A DNA stretch of 64,000 bases from Scortum barcoo (GCA_023238725.1 CM041547.1:19787144-19851143), one strand, 5' to 3'. Shown: positions 1 through 11,327, numbered from the stretch's first letter. Numbers and translations: made by a program. Notes: generated by a model not told the origin, from the letters alone.

Positions 1-2804
1 GGGCGGGGGGAGACCGCTGAGTGAAGAGTGTCATCGTCAGTGCACGGGTGTGTGCGGTGAGAATGATGAGAGGAGTGAGTCGTGCCTGCAGTTCTGCATG
101 TCTGACCATGCACACCCCTCGCCCACCAATGCTGCCCCCACACGCTCCTCAATGGGACACAGTTGGCTTTCAGCTCACTCTGGCCGGGGCCTTCAGTCAT
201 GTCCATTAACATGATGAACCTCCTGGATGATTATTTGTTCAGGAGAATTATTTCTATCCTTTCAATTAGTAAGAATTTGAACAGTCAGACGGCCGATGGC
301 CTGAGGTGAAGGCTTACTAGCTCCTTGTGTCCCAGTTTAATAGATGACCCCCTCCCACACCACAGCTTTGGGTTTGACCAGTCCCGTTTTGTTATTGGAC
401 CTTTCTGTTATTGCATGACTCGCCCCAGAAAAGATTAGCGAATGAAACGTGTGAGTATCTGTGTGCGTATGCTTCGAGTGAAACTGTAGCAGAGGTTGAA
501 AGAAAAGGGGAAAGAGAGTTTGCACTTTGCCCTTTCCAACCCTTGGTCTTCCTGTGTGTCGGCTCCACTCTTTCTCTTCCTTATCCCTCCATTCTCTTGT
601 TGCCAGTCAAGTTTGTCTTTCTGTCAGTTTGTATTTCATTTGAAAATAATCTCCAGCCAATTTTTTCTAACTTTAATATCCCCCTTTTGCCTTCATCTCT
701 GTCTGCCGTGTTTTGTTTCTATTTATTGTCATCTGTTTTGTTTTCAATTTTCTGTCCTATTTTTATTGTTTGACTATCATACAACCTTAAGTATGTTTTT
801 TTATTTATTTATCTTTTTTGTGGTGACTGGTAAAACAGGAAATTATAGCCGTTCTGCCCAAGACCAATTTCCAAACACACACTCTTCTCTTGTGGCCTAA
901 CTTTACCACATAAGAATGAGTCAGATCTTGCCAGATCAACCAAAATACCACCACTTGTCCTTTTGACTGTAATAGACCCAGACGTAGCTTAACCAACCTG
1001 TACTATTCTGCTCTTGTGATGGAGGGTGTTGTGCATTTGTATCTGCTCTTCTGACTTTCCCTTGGAAGTGTTCCAGTTCACTGTATTTCAGTCCCTCGCC
1101 ACACATTCAGTAGGCCACTTTTTGGGGTTAAGACAAGGTTGTCCCATATCTCCATTCTCCTTTACCATCTCTTGTTCTCTAGAGCACCGACTATCTTCCT
1201 GTCACTGGTCCAACTGTGGTAATGATGCTCAGAGCTCTGTTTAAAAAAAAAAAAAAAAAAAGCATTGAGAGTTAGCATCCTCTCTCCTTTTCCTCCCTCT
1301 CTCCTCTTTCTCTTATATTCTGTTCTGAGCTGTAACACTGCTGCTGTCAGGTTTTTTAATTTCACATGGGGCAAGGAGGGTGGGACGTTTAGGTTTCTTT
1401 TGTTACTGGGATTATTTGTTCCTTTATTTATTATATTTTTTCTGTTTCCCTGACGACTTCTGTGTGTTGTTGTCAGTCTCCACGGTAACCACTCGCTGTT
1501 TCTACGGCAACGGTAAGTTGTGTACAAACATCTATCACTGAACTGATCCCCCCTCCCCATCCCCACCCCTGAAATGGGCATTTGATACACTAGTATGTAC
1601 AGTAAAGCGTGAAGTTACAATATTACCCTTTGCATTTCTTTTTCATCAAATGATTTGAATGTGATAAGCCCACGCAGTGTGATGCCCTAGAAAGCTGTTG
1701 CTCTTATGCAATATTACAGCGCACAACACAGTATCACAGGCACACGCACAGACAGACGGACACATCATCTCTCAACAGATTGTATCTTTTAGCAGTAATA
1801 TCTTCTCCACATGCCCGCCCCCCCTCCCCACCCCACCATGTCATTAACACCTCACTGGGAATGACCGAATGTAATCACCCTCCTCTATGCAATGACACGG
1901 CTATCCACGATCCATCTGATTAATTCTCCATTGGACTCTATGTATATAGTATTCATTTTCTTGATTAATGAAAAAAAATCAACAGAAATGATATGAAGCT
2001 TTGCTCCCTGTTGCTGCCTTCGATTGCTTTGGGTGAATGCATACCCGCCCGCCCCGCCCCTCCTCTGAGCTGCAGGGCAAATAACACTGCTCTGATTTTG
2101 AATTTCTTTATTTTATTGACCTGCCTGCTTTTAGCACAGTGTACCATTTGTAAAAAAAAAAAAAAAGTAGCCCAATTGGACACCATGCATTTGTGATTTG
2201 AGACATTGCAGATTTAGGCAATGAGTTTATCCAGGCTAATGTAGAAATACGTGGCTCGCCGGCATCCTGGCACACAGCATGTTGCAGACAGTTGAAAGGA
2301 TGCCATGAGGAGTGTCTGGACATCTTGGACAAAGACTTTCCAAATGTACATACCTAGACCTGCACAAAAAAAAAAATTTAAAACTTTGTCTTTATCATCA
2401 TCCATAAAAATTGAGCTTGATCTGTTCATTTGGGAATATTTTGTTTAATTTCTGCAAAAATTAAAATCTGTTTAGAAACCACGCTGCCTCAGATGTGGTC
2501 CTGTACCAAGTCAGCTAGTGTTGTGTAACCATATGCATTTCTGAACCGATATGGGGTTTACCTTACTGTTTTTTGGGTCTCTATTATGCTGCCATTTTGT
2601 TTTTGTTTTTGTTTTCCTATTTTTGTTTTGGTTTTCTTGTAGTGGATTGTCTGTGTACTAGTAGTCGTAGTAGTAGTCGTAGTTGTAGTGTACTGGTCTT
2701 AGTTTGTGACACACAGTTCTAATGCCTGGCATAGTGTCTCATGTTTATTTTATTTCTCTCCTTTTTTGGGAATGAGGATTGCTCTCTCTCTCTCTCAGTC
2801 TCTA

Positions 2805-2838
<34 letters not shown>

Positions 2839-5135
2839 GTTCCCTCCATCCTTTGGTGCTCTGTTTCTCAACCCACCACATATAATGAGATTTTCAGGAG
2901 AATGGTCACCAAATCTAATTGCTTTATTTGAATGATGCACCTTGGGATATATGTTTTGTTTTCAACAGTAATTGTTATTAGTTTTTTTTGTGTTGCTCAT
3001 GTAAACTGTTTCCCTTTCTTTCTTTTTCTCGTCACTCCATCTTTACGTTCTCCTGTTTTTTTTTTGTATATGGACTGGCTCTGTCTCTTTACCTCTCACC
3101 TGCATCCCTTCCTCTTAACTTCTCTGTCCCATCTTTGTCTCGTATGTGTTCGATGTGGGAGTGCTGCGATTGTTTTGATCGGTCTCTATGCTGCATCTGA
3201 CGCTTGCTGATTGGCTGAATTTTTTACTTTTTTTGGTTTGTTACTCACTCTTGGTCATGTGATGCGCCCATATTTGGCTGCGTGTAATTTCTGTGTTATA
3301 TGATTATTAATTTTGTCAAACAGATTTTTGCACCCCCTCTTTCTCTCCCTTGTATTTTTGTTTTTTGAATATTTCTTTTTAGGTATGTAAACCCCACAAG
3401 TTTGGTTTCATATGGAAATGTGACTTTATTTTGTCCTGGTTTATTGTTCAGGCTGGACTGGGAGGGCAAAAGTGGGACGAGAAAGGCTGAATGTTTTATT
3501 AATCATTAACACTTTGAGATTTGCCTTCCATATTCTGTTGATTTGCATGTCTTCCTTCCTGTCAACCCAGTTTCATTGATTACACATGACACAAACAAGA
3601 TTACACACACACACTAAAGGCTAGGCTAAAATGTATCTTTAACTGTTACTAATCAACATAAAACTTCCATCAGGTCCGGATAAAATTTAATCATGATACA
3701 GAAAAAATGTTGACATTAATTTGATCCATTAGCTCGATTTACATTTCTAAATGTCTCCACTCAGACACCTGTGGACAGTTGCGTCAGGTAGCTAGCCAGG
3801 CTAGGCTAATTGAATCATTTGCCACTGACCTTGTCATTTGCAATGAGGGAAAAATGAGGTAAACCTCATTTCCATTTGAATGAAGCTCGGCAGATAAAGA
3901 ACATGACTCACTGAGCGAGGCAATGCAGACGGCAGTCGAGGCCTTAATGGCCTTCTAAATGGGAGTGCAGCTTGTACGTGCACTTTCTTTCCTCTGTCTC
4001 TCTCGTCCTTTCTCACACACACACACTCATTCTCCCCTCATCTAGCCAAAAGGTCATTAATCTTTAGCTCGCCACACAGTCAGATGTAGCGCTTTGACAA
4101 CACACTCGGACAGTATGGGTTATTACAGAGAGCCACAGTCTCCTTCTCTTAAAGCCCATCAAAGGAAGATGAGGATAGATCAAGGGACCGGAGTGAGAGC
4201 CTTTGAAGCTCAGAGAGAAGATTATCAGCCATCTTGGATTGAAAGCCTAAGCATTAGACTGAAATGTCAGCCAACGTGCTCAGAACATAGACACACACAC
4301 CTAAAAAGGAAAAAGGTCTGCTATACTTTCACCTCTGCATGTCAAAAACAAGTACAGTTTCTTTTGCTGCGCCCCCCTTCTTTATGTATAGTCACAGCAA
4401 CAGTCACCTATGGAAGCCCTTACATCTCTCCATGATGAATCACCAAATCTCTACCGGGCAACTTGCTTTTAATTGCATGATGACTAAAAATCCCCCTAAC
4501 AGTCCCCACCTGCTTTTACACACGTTCATCAACGTAAATTCTTCCACATCCATCACACTGGTGTAGTAGGACACCGGTGCCTTTTACATGTCAGCCAGCT
4601 GATTTTGTCACACATTGTCTTTGTTTTTCATTCTGCAGAAGTAGATTAATTATACAAGTGTGCATAGTATTTTCAATGTGAGACCCACAGAAAGAATTCT
4701 TTACAAGAAAATAACCCCTCGTAGACATGTTGCTGTCGCATCCATGTCGTTGGTGGACGAGCAGCCATCTTTAGACCGCTTTTATGCTGTCAAGTGTGCA
4801 TTTTCACTATAAAAACCAGGTTATGTAACAGACTAATTACGTAGGACAGACTCACTGGGGAATAATATCCGTTCCAAATGATTCCATTATTCACTTTTAG
4901 TGACCCACTAACAGTAAATGTGCACAGATAATATTCAAAACCTCAGAGATGCACCAAGATACATAAAAAAAAAATGGATGCAAGCATAATACCAGCACAT
5001 ACTACTATAAAACCAAACATATATATAGATATACACCAGCCTCGGCATTGTGAACTCTGTATGTGTGTTGTACTTTAGTTTCCTCTGTTGAGTTGTTGTG
5101 TCTGTGTCTTTGACCGTGTGCTCCTCCATCCCCAG
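1..5135 (+). other. rbfox2: rbfox2 intron upstream of the VNNATARVM exon
   Basis: No supported exon. The stretch holds pyrimidine-rich tracts, a (TC)n microsatellite at 2781-2839 and short A/T runs. I did not find the RRM exons (expected peptide HVSNIPFRFRDPDLRQ) here, so they must lie upstream of the window. Confidence 0.7.
2781..2839. repeat. (TC)n microsatellite
   Basis: Nearly uninterrupted CT dinucleotide tract with a few interruptions, inside the rbfox2 intron. Confidence 0.9.
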
Positions 5136-5223
5136 GTGAATAACGCCACCGCCAGGGTGATGACTAACAAGAAAATGGTCAGCCCCTACCCTAACGGAGA
5201 GGCTCTCAGCACACTGCCTTACG
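5136..5223 (+). CDS. rbfox2: rbfox2 exon, end of RRM region (VNNATARVM...)
   Basis: The acceptor is cccag before GTG and the donor is TACG|GTAACA. The exon reads VNNATARVMTNKK then a Pro/Tyr segment and NGEALSTLPY, ending in phase 1. It joins the next exon as ...LPY-A-GWKLSP. Mammalian isoforms I recall go directly from PYANG to WKLSP, so EALSTLPYA is an extension made by a more distal donor. No GT lies at the NG position here, so the longer form seems obligatory. Confidence 0.88.
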
Positions 5224-8200
5224 GTAACAACCTGCACCGCCACACACTAACAATGAACCGAGGCTCGCTTAATAAGCCAAACAGCACAGGCACACAGGGA
5301 GAGGCTGATTTAGGCAGGTTAAAATACACAGTACAGCCACATTGTTCCCCTCCCGCACACCACATTGTGTACGGCCAGCAGCAAAGCAATCTCATGCTGT
5401 TTATCTTAGTTTTATTATTTTCGCTAGCACCTACCAGCCACAATGTCAGCTGACTTTTAAATTCAGCTCACGTTCTCCGGATCAACTTGACAGAGCGAGC
5501 AAGAGAAAGATTTACAGGTCAACTAATAGCAAGGAGTGCAAGAGACAGAGGTGTTGATAATAGTAATCTTCCGTTAAAAGATCATTCAACTCGCAGTGCT
5601 AGTGTAATATCTTCAGTTGATTAGCACCATTATTCCTGCATTACAACTTCCAGCGTAGTTTTGAGTTGACAACATGGGCATCGCTCAGTGGGGCAGCTTC
5701 CACAGAAGATTTTTAAGGGAACGCTGCTCTGTGGCGCTTGACCACTGTCTCATTTCTCCTTTTGTGTCATCTTATCACATTCTGATTGATAAAACTAGCC
5801 TTTATGTACCCAGTGAACTATGAATGCGAGCAACAAAGGGGAATAATTGTGAATGGCAGCACTAATGACATTGTGAATGTGTTTGCACGTAGAAACACTA
5901 TGCATGGTCAAGTTTAGTAGGCATATAGGATCCTATGCTCTTTGTAAATGCCCTTTTTAATGAATTGCCCCCCTTCCTCTCTGTGCGACTATCAGCGGGG
6001 TGGAAATTGAGTCCTATGGTGGGGGCCGTGTATGGACCAGAGCTCTACGCAGGTAAAGAGAGTCTCTTATCTCCTTTTCCCACATAAAAATCTGTCTCTA
6101 CAGCTTACTTTGAATTTTGGTCACATTCTAGTCTTTAATTTATTTATTAATGCACTGCTTGCCTAGCATTTCTCTGCACTGACATTTTTATTGATATCAG
6201 GCCCTCGAGGCTACAGTCAGATTATTCCCCTTCTCCTTTTGCTCTTTCATTTCTCCTCAATTCACCCTGGGCCTCCCCCTGTTTTTTCTATTCACATTGT
6301 CCTTTTCCTGCCTACATTGTTATCTCTCCTCTCTAAATCCCCCCATGTCTCCCTTCTCTTTTTTTCCACCTCCGTCTCCCTCTCTTTCTCCCCCTTTAGT
6401 ACCAGGGTTTCCCTACCCCTCAGCAGCAGCAGCAGCTACTACGGCAGCAGCAGCAGCATTTCGTGGCGCCCACCTCCGGGGTCGAGGCCGGCCCGTTTAC
6501 AGCGCCGTGCGGGCTGCTGTGCCTCAGCCTGCCATCCCTGCCTACCCTGGGTAAGAGAGATACACGGTTTCCAAGCGAGAGCCGGTGACTTCATATGCTT
6601 TGTAGCTGTAGCAGATCTGCTGTATGTGTTTTACGCAACACACAGAGAAAAAAAAAGGAACATCTCATGAATTTTCCAGAATCATTTTCCAGATGCTATT
6701 TGACCAGGTCTCTGTTTAGCACAGCTGTGCTCATACACCCCTCGTGCTCAAACATTATTCACACTTCACTCTCTTCAGCAGTCCAACTGGCACATTGTCA
6801 GTCACTTCTCAAGCTATTCAGCAGAGTGTGACGCACTGATGGGATTGCACCATTGAAGGTTCATTTGAATAAACACACATACCACCATCAGGCAACTTGA
6901 ATAAACACACACAAACCACATTCAGTCATTATGCAGAAGCAGTCGCCCTGCACACAGATTTGCTCCAAATTATTCACGTTTACTGTGATGTTTTTTTTTT
7001 GTCCCTTCACTATGTGTACTGTGCATGTCGTTGCTGTGCTGTGATGATTGGCTAATGGGGTTGCGACTGCTATGACATTCAGATAAAAGCAGAAGTGATT
7101 GGTTAATGGCCCCGCGGCTGCTTAATATGATGACATTCAAATGAAGCTGAACAAGATGAAATTGGGGGATGCAGGAAATACCCTCTCCATATCTGCTCCA
7201 CCAAAGAACTATACCTCTCAGGCATAATTTCCTCATAAAATGATCCAGGTCCATTCAAAGTAACCTTTACTGCCTTGATTTTCTGCTAGCTAGGGAACAG
7301 TATCAGTTTATGGTCTCATTTCAGTTCAACGAACTTCAGCTATTAGACCCCAGAGTCTGTTGTTTAATGTTTTTGGTTGCAGTCGTGGAGCTTAAATGGA
7401 AGTTGTATTTCCTTTGCATGCTGCATGGGTGTGAAATAACTACTTTTTCTGTCTCTCTCTCTCTCTTTCTCTCTCTCTCTTTCCCTCTCTTCCTGATCCC
7501 TCTTTTGTTTTTGCCGTGTTGTGATGTTCATCCACTCTGGTTTTGGGTCTGTGCACCACTCTGTCTGCACCCCGCCCCCCTCCCTCCCAATACACCCTAC
7601 CACCGCCCCTCCCCCTTCCCTCTGTCTCTCTCCCTTCCTCTCTCAGTGTGGTGTATCAGGATGGGTTTTACGGAGCTGCAGACTTATATGTAAGTAAACT
7701 CACCTTCCACCGACACATCCTCTCTGCCCCCCCCTCACGGCTTTCTCCTGCTCTTTTTCCTCTGGGGATGATTCTGCATGTGCGTCCAATCATGCGCTGC
7801 ACAGAGCTGCCTGCAGAAAAGTGAATGAGCCCACATTGAAAGAACTGTTTAGAAACACAATGCACAACTTGTGACAAATTGACACATCCTTCATGCTTTT
7901 TTTTTTTTTTTTTTTTTTTTTTTTTGGGCCTCCCAAGATTTTATTTGTGACAAAAGCGTCCACAATTTGAACACAGCTCAGGTCAAAATCATTAGTATTG
8001 GTTTAAAAATCTGGTAGAGAGCTGAGAAGTCTTAGTAATAGGAGCAAGGGTTTCAAACACCACTATAAAGGCTGCTCTGTGGGCGGATGCGGCAGCGCGC
8101 GTCAGTGTGCGGGTGTGTGAGTGCATGAACAAGAGAGTGCGTGTATCCAGGTTGACAACGGTTGTTTCTGTTCTCTCTATAGACTAGTGTTTCAGGACTC

Positions 8201-11200
8201 AGTCCTTAGTCCCAGATTGCCTCAGGTAGGGTCAACTCAACACCAAACCCACAGTGTGCATTGTTTTACTGTACTACCTCCTCTGATCTTATGAATAATC
8301 TTCTGATCTGATCTGGAACATGTTTTCTTTTAGTTGTTAAAAAGAAAAAAGAAAAAAAGAAAAAGAAAAAAGGAGAATTACCACTACTTTGAATTTTTCT
8401 TTATTTTTCTACTAACTCACTGAAATGTACACTTTTTCTCAATTGTGGGGAAGGGCTTTGTTTGTTTGTTTGTTTACTAAAACACTAAATTGTATTGAGT
8501 GTTTTGTTTTTTTCCTACCAGTTTGTTCAAAAGAGAACCTGGTCTCTTTTGTCTGGTCGGCTAGTTTTGGAGCAAAATGACAAGCATCTTTATTTTGTTC
8601 TCTTGTCTGCAAAAGTGACAACAATTTACATACATGAAAAAAAAAGGAAAAGTCAAATTGTCAGCGCATATTTTCAAATTGGATGCAACCTTGGTGGTTT
8701 TTATAAAGCTTTAGGTTTCTTGCATCATTCCTTTCAAATTTGAGGCAACCTTTTTACAGCAAAGGTCCGGTCACTGTCGGCCTGGCTTGTGAGATAGTCC
8801 TTCAAGTTGAAACGGAGAACATGGTCTCTTCCTGAATTAACCGCCCTGACCTCTCGCAGGATGATTACTCAAGCATGTGCTGATCAGCTGCTGCATGCAG
8901 ACATACTCTACTACTGCTCCATGTCCTCCTTTCCCTCTGCTCACCCAGAAGGCCTTGCTCTCTTTCCCCCTCTGCCTAACAGCCCCCCCCGTTTTTTCTA
9001 TCCCACTCCTCCGCCTCTGCTCCGTGTCCGGCAGGCGTCTCAGAGAATGATGGAGCCTTTCTGTTGTGCTTTGCTGTGCTCTGTTCTGATCAGGTCCAAA
9101 TGCAGTGGTGTTGTGTTTGTGTTTTTTTTTTTTTTTTTTTTTTATAAGTAGGTTTGAACTTTAATTTGGGTCATGCATGCAGTCTCAGTGCGAGGAAATG
9201 ATTTTTAGTCAGTCTAGGCTTGTGTGGGTGTGTTTGTGTGTGTGACTTTTTTCCCCTCCATCCACTTCTCTTTTTCTGTCTCTTGAATGTGAAAGAACAC
9301 AAATAATAATAATAATAACAAAAAATGCCGTTTTTGTGTGTCTCCGCTAGAACTTCTGACTCTAGTACCTTTTAGTGTCCTCACACTGTAGCCGCTCGAG
9401 ACCGCAAGGTTTCCATTTGGCCTCAATTGTGTGAACATCTTCCACTGTTTTTACCCCCCCAACCCCCCGTAATGGTGAAATAATACAATCTAACTCAACA
9501 TAGACAGTCCAATTTCCTCCCTCTGTCTCACTGATAAAACACACTTGTCCCACATCCAACACCATACCAGCTCCTCCTTTCCCCATACAGAAATGCAATA
9601 TACTGACACACACTGTATTTCAGGTGTGAATGTGTGTATATAAGACAAAGAGGTTTGGGTGTACATACTATATGTAAGGAAAAAAAGGACAAATAATTCA
9701 TTTGCCATATTTTCTAATTGTACCTTCATAGTGTGCATTAAATATCATACAGTAATAATATACAGTAATTGTAGTGTTATATAATTTATTCCAAAAAGAC
9801 CAAAAAAAGACACATTTTGTGTGGCAGTCACAAATATTACAAATAAGTTTGTCATTTAACCTAAAGTCAGTATATTTCATCTCTATACGGCGGCCCCACC
9901 TTCTAATTTACACACCTTAGCCCAGGTGTCTTCTCCCTCAGAGTCATGTGACTTAGTTCTGTGTGTGTGTGTGTGTGTGTGTGTCTAGGGAGGTTACCTG
10001 CTGCTGCCGCTGCCGCTGCTGCCTATCGCTACGCCCAGCCCACGGCCGTAACCGGAGCAACCGCCGCAGCTGCCGCCTACAGTGACAGGTGAGGTCATCC
10101 CGGGACACACATCATCGCTCATCAAGATGGTCTGTGGTGTCAGTTTCAGCACGGTGGTGGTTCTCTTTAGCAGAACTGAGGAGGAACACAGTATAACCAA
10201 AGTCTTTGATAACAGAGGGACAGAACTGGTAATAGAGTCTGAGAACATTTGAGGACATTCAGAAACTCTTCCAGAGGATTGATACAAATGGATAAGATTA
10301 TACTGAAAGCCAGCAAGACTTTAACCATGAAAATGTTATCTTGTATTTTAGGAGAAGATTAGATGCAGTGTAAAATATACCTTAATAGTCAGAGAGCCAA
10401 ATATATGCCATCAATTGACTACAAATTCTGAAGAAATTAAAACCATTTCTTCTCTGATAGTGAATTAAAAACGGCATCCTGTTTAAATTTGCCTTCTGGA
10501 GCCACATTTTGAGCCAGTTGCATGTAAACAATGAATTTAATACAGGACATCAACAAAGTGCACACATGCCTTAAAGGTGCCCTGTGGGGATTTCTTGGGA
10601 ACAAACAAGGTGTGTTTTTGTGTTTTTCACCACCATGTGGCCTAATTATGGAAACGCTGTTTTCATGTGAAAGCATCTTGTGTCTATGCTAAAGGCTCCA
10701 GCTCTGTTTTTGTAGAGACCTCTGCTCATAGTAAAACTCCTGAAACATTTACATCTCTTCTTCTTTCCTGCCACTCATGGTGGCGAGTAACTCCACAGGG
10801 TCCTTCTTGAGAACTTTTGTCCTTTTTTTAACTCAAATGACTAAATTCTTGCATGTTGTGTTTGTGTTGCTAGTTATGGCCGGGTGTACACTACAGATCC
10901 CTACCACGCTTTAGCTCCGGCTGCTGCTGCTTACGGAGTGGGAGCCATGGTGAGCAAACTGACACAAACTCTACAAAACAACCAGCATGGAACAGCAATT
11001 ACTTGTGTTTTTAAAGATGAGAGGTTTCAGATCCACAGTCCTCTCTGGGTGGGGGATGTCAAGCTCTTCTTTGAATTCACCATGGGGACTTTTTTCTTGT
11101 GTGTCCTGAGCAGGACATTGTACTAAAACTGTCCTTAAAAATGAATGAACAAATGCATGTAGACATTGAGTCAACAAGACATTTGTGGACTGAAGAACTC

Positions 11201-11327
11201 TATATTTTTCACAACAATAATATATAGCTGTAAATTCACTTTTTCCTCTCAATGACCGAGTTGTCCCTTCTGTCTCTTTCAGGCCAGTTTATACCGGGCG
11301 GGATACAGCAGGTTTGCTCCTTACTAA
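5136..11327 (+). CDS. rbfox2: RBFOX2-type RNA-binding splicing factor, C-terminal half (partial gene)
   Basis: Encodes the region after the RRM of a nuclear UGCAUG-binding alternative-splicing regulator. The RRM exons lie upstream of the window. Coding exons read by eye: 5136-5223, 5996-6052, 6400-6550, 7647-7689 or 8183-8225 (mutually exclusive), 9989-10088, 10874-10949 and 11283-11327 (stop TAA). All introns are GT-AG and phases agree except at the 9989 exon. Family hallmarks are VNNATARVMTNKK at the start, FRGAHLRGRGRPVYSAVRA, VVYQDGFYGAADLY, YRYAQP, YGRVYTTDPYHALAP and the terminal ASLYRAGYSRFAPY. VPGFPYP, the Ala-rich stretches, AYPG and ASLYR-GYSRFAPY fit RBFOX2 better than RBFOX1 or RBFOX3 as I remember them. 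The listed exons total 560 nt, one short of a multiple of three, because the 9989 exon seems to have lost a base; as written the protein would truncate there. Paralogue choice is moderately sure, family membership certain. Confidence 0.93.
5996..6052 (+). CDS. rbfox2: rbfox2 exon (GWKLSPMVGAVYGPELYA)
   Basis: A 57-nt exon between atcag and GTAAAG. It enters in phase 1 and leaves in phase 1 (GCA G). The translation GWKLSPMVGAVYGPELYA is a strongly conserved RBFOX2 block. Confidence 0.92.
6400..6550 (+). CDS. rbfox2: rbfox2 exon, Ala-rich and RGG-like segment
   Basis: The acceptor is ctttag and the donor is CCTGG|GTAAGA; 151 nt. It reads VPGFPYPS, then two poly-Ala runs separated by TT, then FRGAHLRGRGRPVYSAVRA and PAIPAYPG. 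HLRGRGR is the conserved arginine-glycine segment of RBFOX proteins. The poly-Ala codons are a GCA/GCT/ACG repeat that may vary in length. Confidence 0.95.
7647..7689 (+). CDS. rbfox2: rbfox2 alternative exon, brain-type (B40-like)
   Basis: A 43-nt exon with acceptor ctctcag and donor TAT|GTAAGT. With the preceding GG it reads G-VVYQDGFYGAADLY and ends in phase 0. This corresponds to the mammalian brain exon B40 (VVYQDGFYGADLY or similar), here one codon longer because of an extra Ala. Two TGCATG motifs lie about 220 nt upstream and one about 85 nt downstream. It is mutually exclusive with the exon at 8183. Confidence 0.93.
7897..7925. repeat. poly-T tract of 29
   Basis: Homopolymer T run in the intron between the B40-like and M43-like rbfox2 exons. 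It could be the tail of an inverted retroelement, but no adjoining element is recognisable. Confidence 0.85.
8183..8225 (+). CDS. rbfox2: rbfox2 alternative exon, muscle-type (M43-like)
   Basis: A 43-nt candidate exon with acceptor ctctctatag and donor CAG|GTAGGG. Joined to the GG of the 6400 exon it reads G-LVFQDSVLSPRLPQ, which aligns with the mammalian muscle exon M43 (VVYQEPVYGNKLLQ as I recall it). Length and phases equal those of the neighbouring B40-like exon, so either exon preserves frame. Joining both would read a TAG stop. A TGCATG sits about 55 nt upstream. The call rests on position, length, phase and partial similarity. Confidence 0.75.
9961..9984. repeat. (GT)12 abutting an rbfox2 3' splice site
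   Basis: Twelve perfect GT units end four bases before the acceptor AG at 9987-9988 and occupy the place of a polypyrimidine tract. Confidence 0.92.
9989..10088 (+). CDS. rbfox2: rbfox2 exon with apparent 1-nt deletion (frameshift)
   Basis: The acceptor is tctag after a (GT)12 run and the donor is GACAG|GTGAGG. The incoming phase-0 frame reads GGY (GGA GGT TAC), as the family requires, then turns into Leu/Pro-rich sequence and stops at TAA 10049-10051. The expected Ala-run, YRYAQPTAVTGATAAAAAYSD, is in the next frame from about 9998 onward. The exon is 100 nt where 101 would keep frame. A C missing from TAC-CCT would explain it. It could be a real null or truncating allele, or a sequencing or assembly error. 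Confidence 0.9.
10571..10805. mobile_element. MITE-like element in rbfox2 intron
   Basis: The left end TTAAAGGTGCCCTGTGGGGA is matched by the inverted right end ACTCCACAGGGTCCTT, giving imperfect terminal inverted repeats of about 16-18 bp around roughly 235 bp with no coding capacity. It resembles non-autonomous DNA transposons common in teleosts. No clear target-site duplication was seen. Confidence 0.6.
10874..10949 (+). CDS. rbfox2: rbfox2 exon (YGRVYTTDPYHALAP)
   Basis: A 76-nt exon with acceptor ttgctag and donor ATG|GTGAGC. It reads S-YGRVYTTDPYHALAP, then four Ala and YGVGAM. A TGCATG motif at 10850-10855 lies only 18 nt before the acceptor AG. Confidence 0.95.
11283..11327 (+). CDS. 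rbfox2: rbfox2 last coding exon (ASLYRAGYSRFAPY stop)
   Basis: The acceptor is ctttcag. The exon codes ASLYRAGYSRFAPY and TAA. The C-terminal GYSRFAPY is the family signature and overlaps the region that acts as a nuclear-localisation signal in RBFOX proteins. Confidence 0.96.
   Translation, partial: ASLYRAGYSRFAPY

Noticed and set aside
6200..6260. Possible extra rbfox2 exon (GPRGYSQIIPLLLL) after a TATCAG acceptor
   Set aside because: Only faintly similar to a mammalian RBFOX2 insert (GRGGINTYIPLISLPL) and I could not find a donor in phase; too weak to annotate.
6191..6670. 159-codon ORF over the rbfox2 RGG-like exon
   Set aside because: Wrong frame relative to the conserved FRGAHLRGRGR reading; a shadow of the real exon and its pyrimidine-rich intron.
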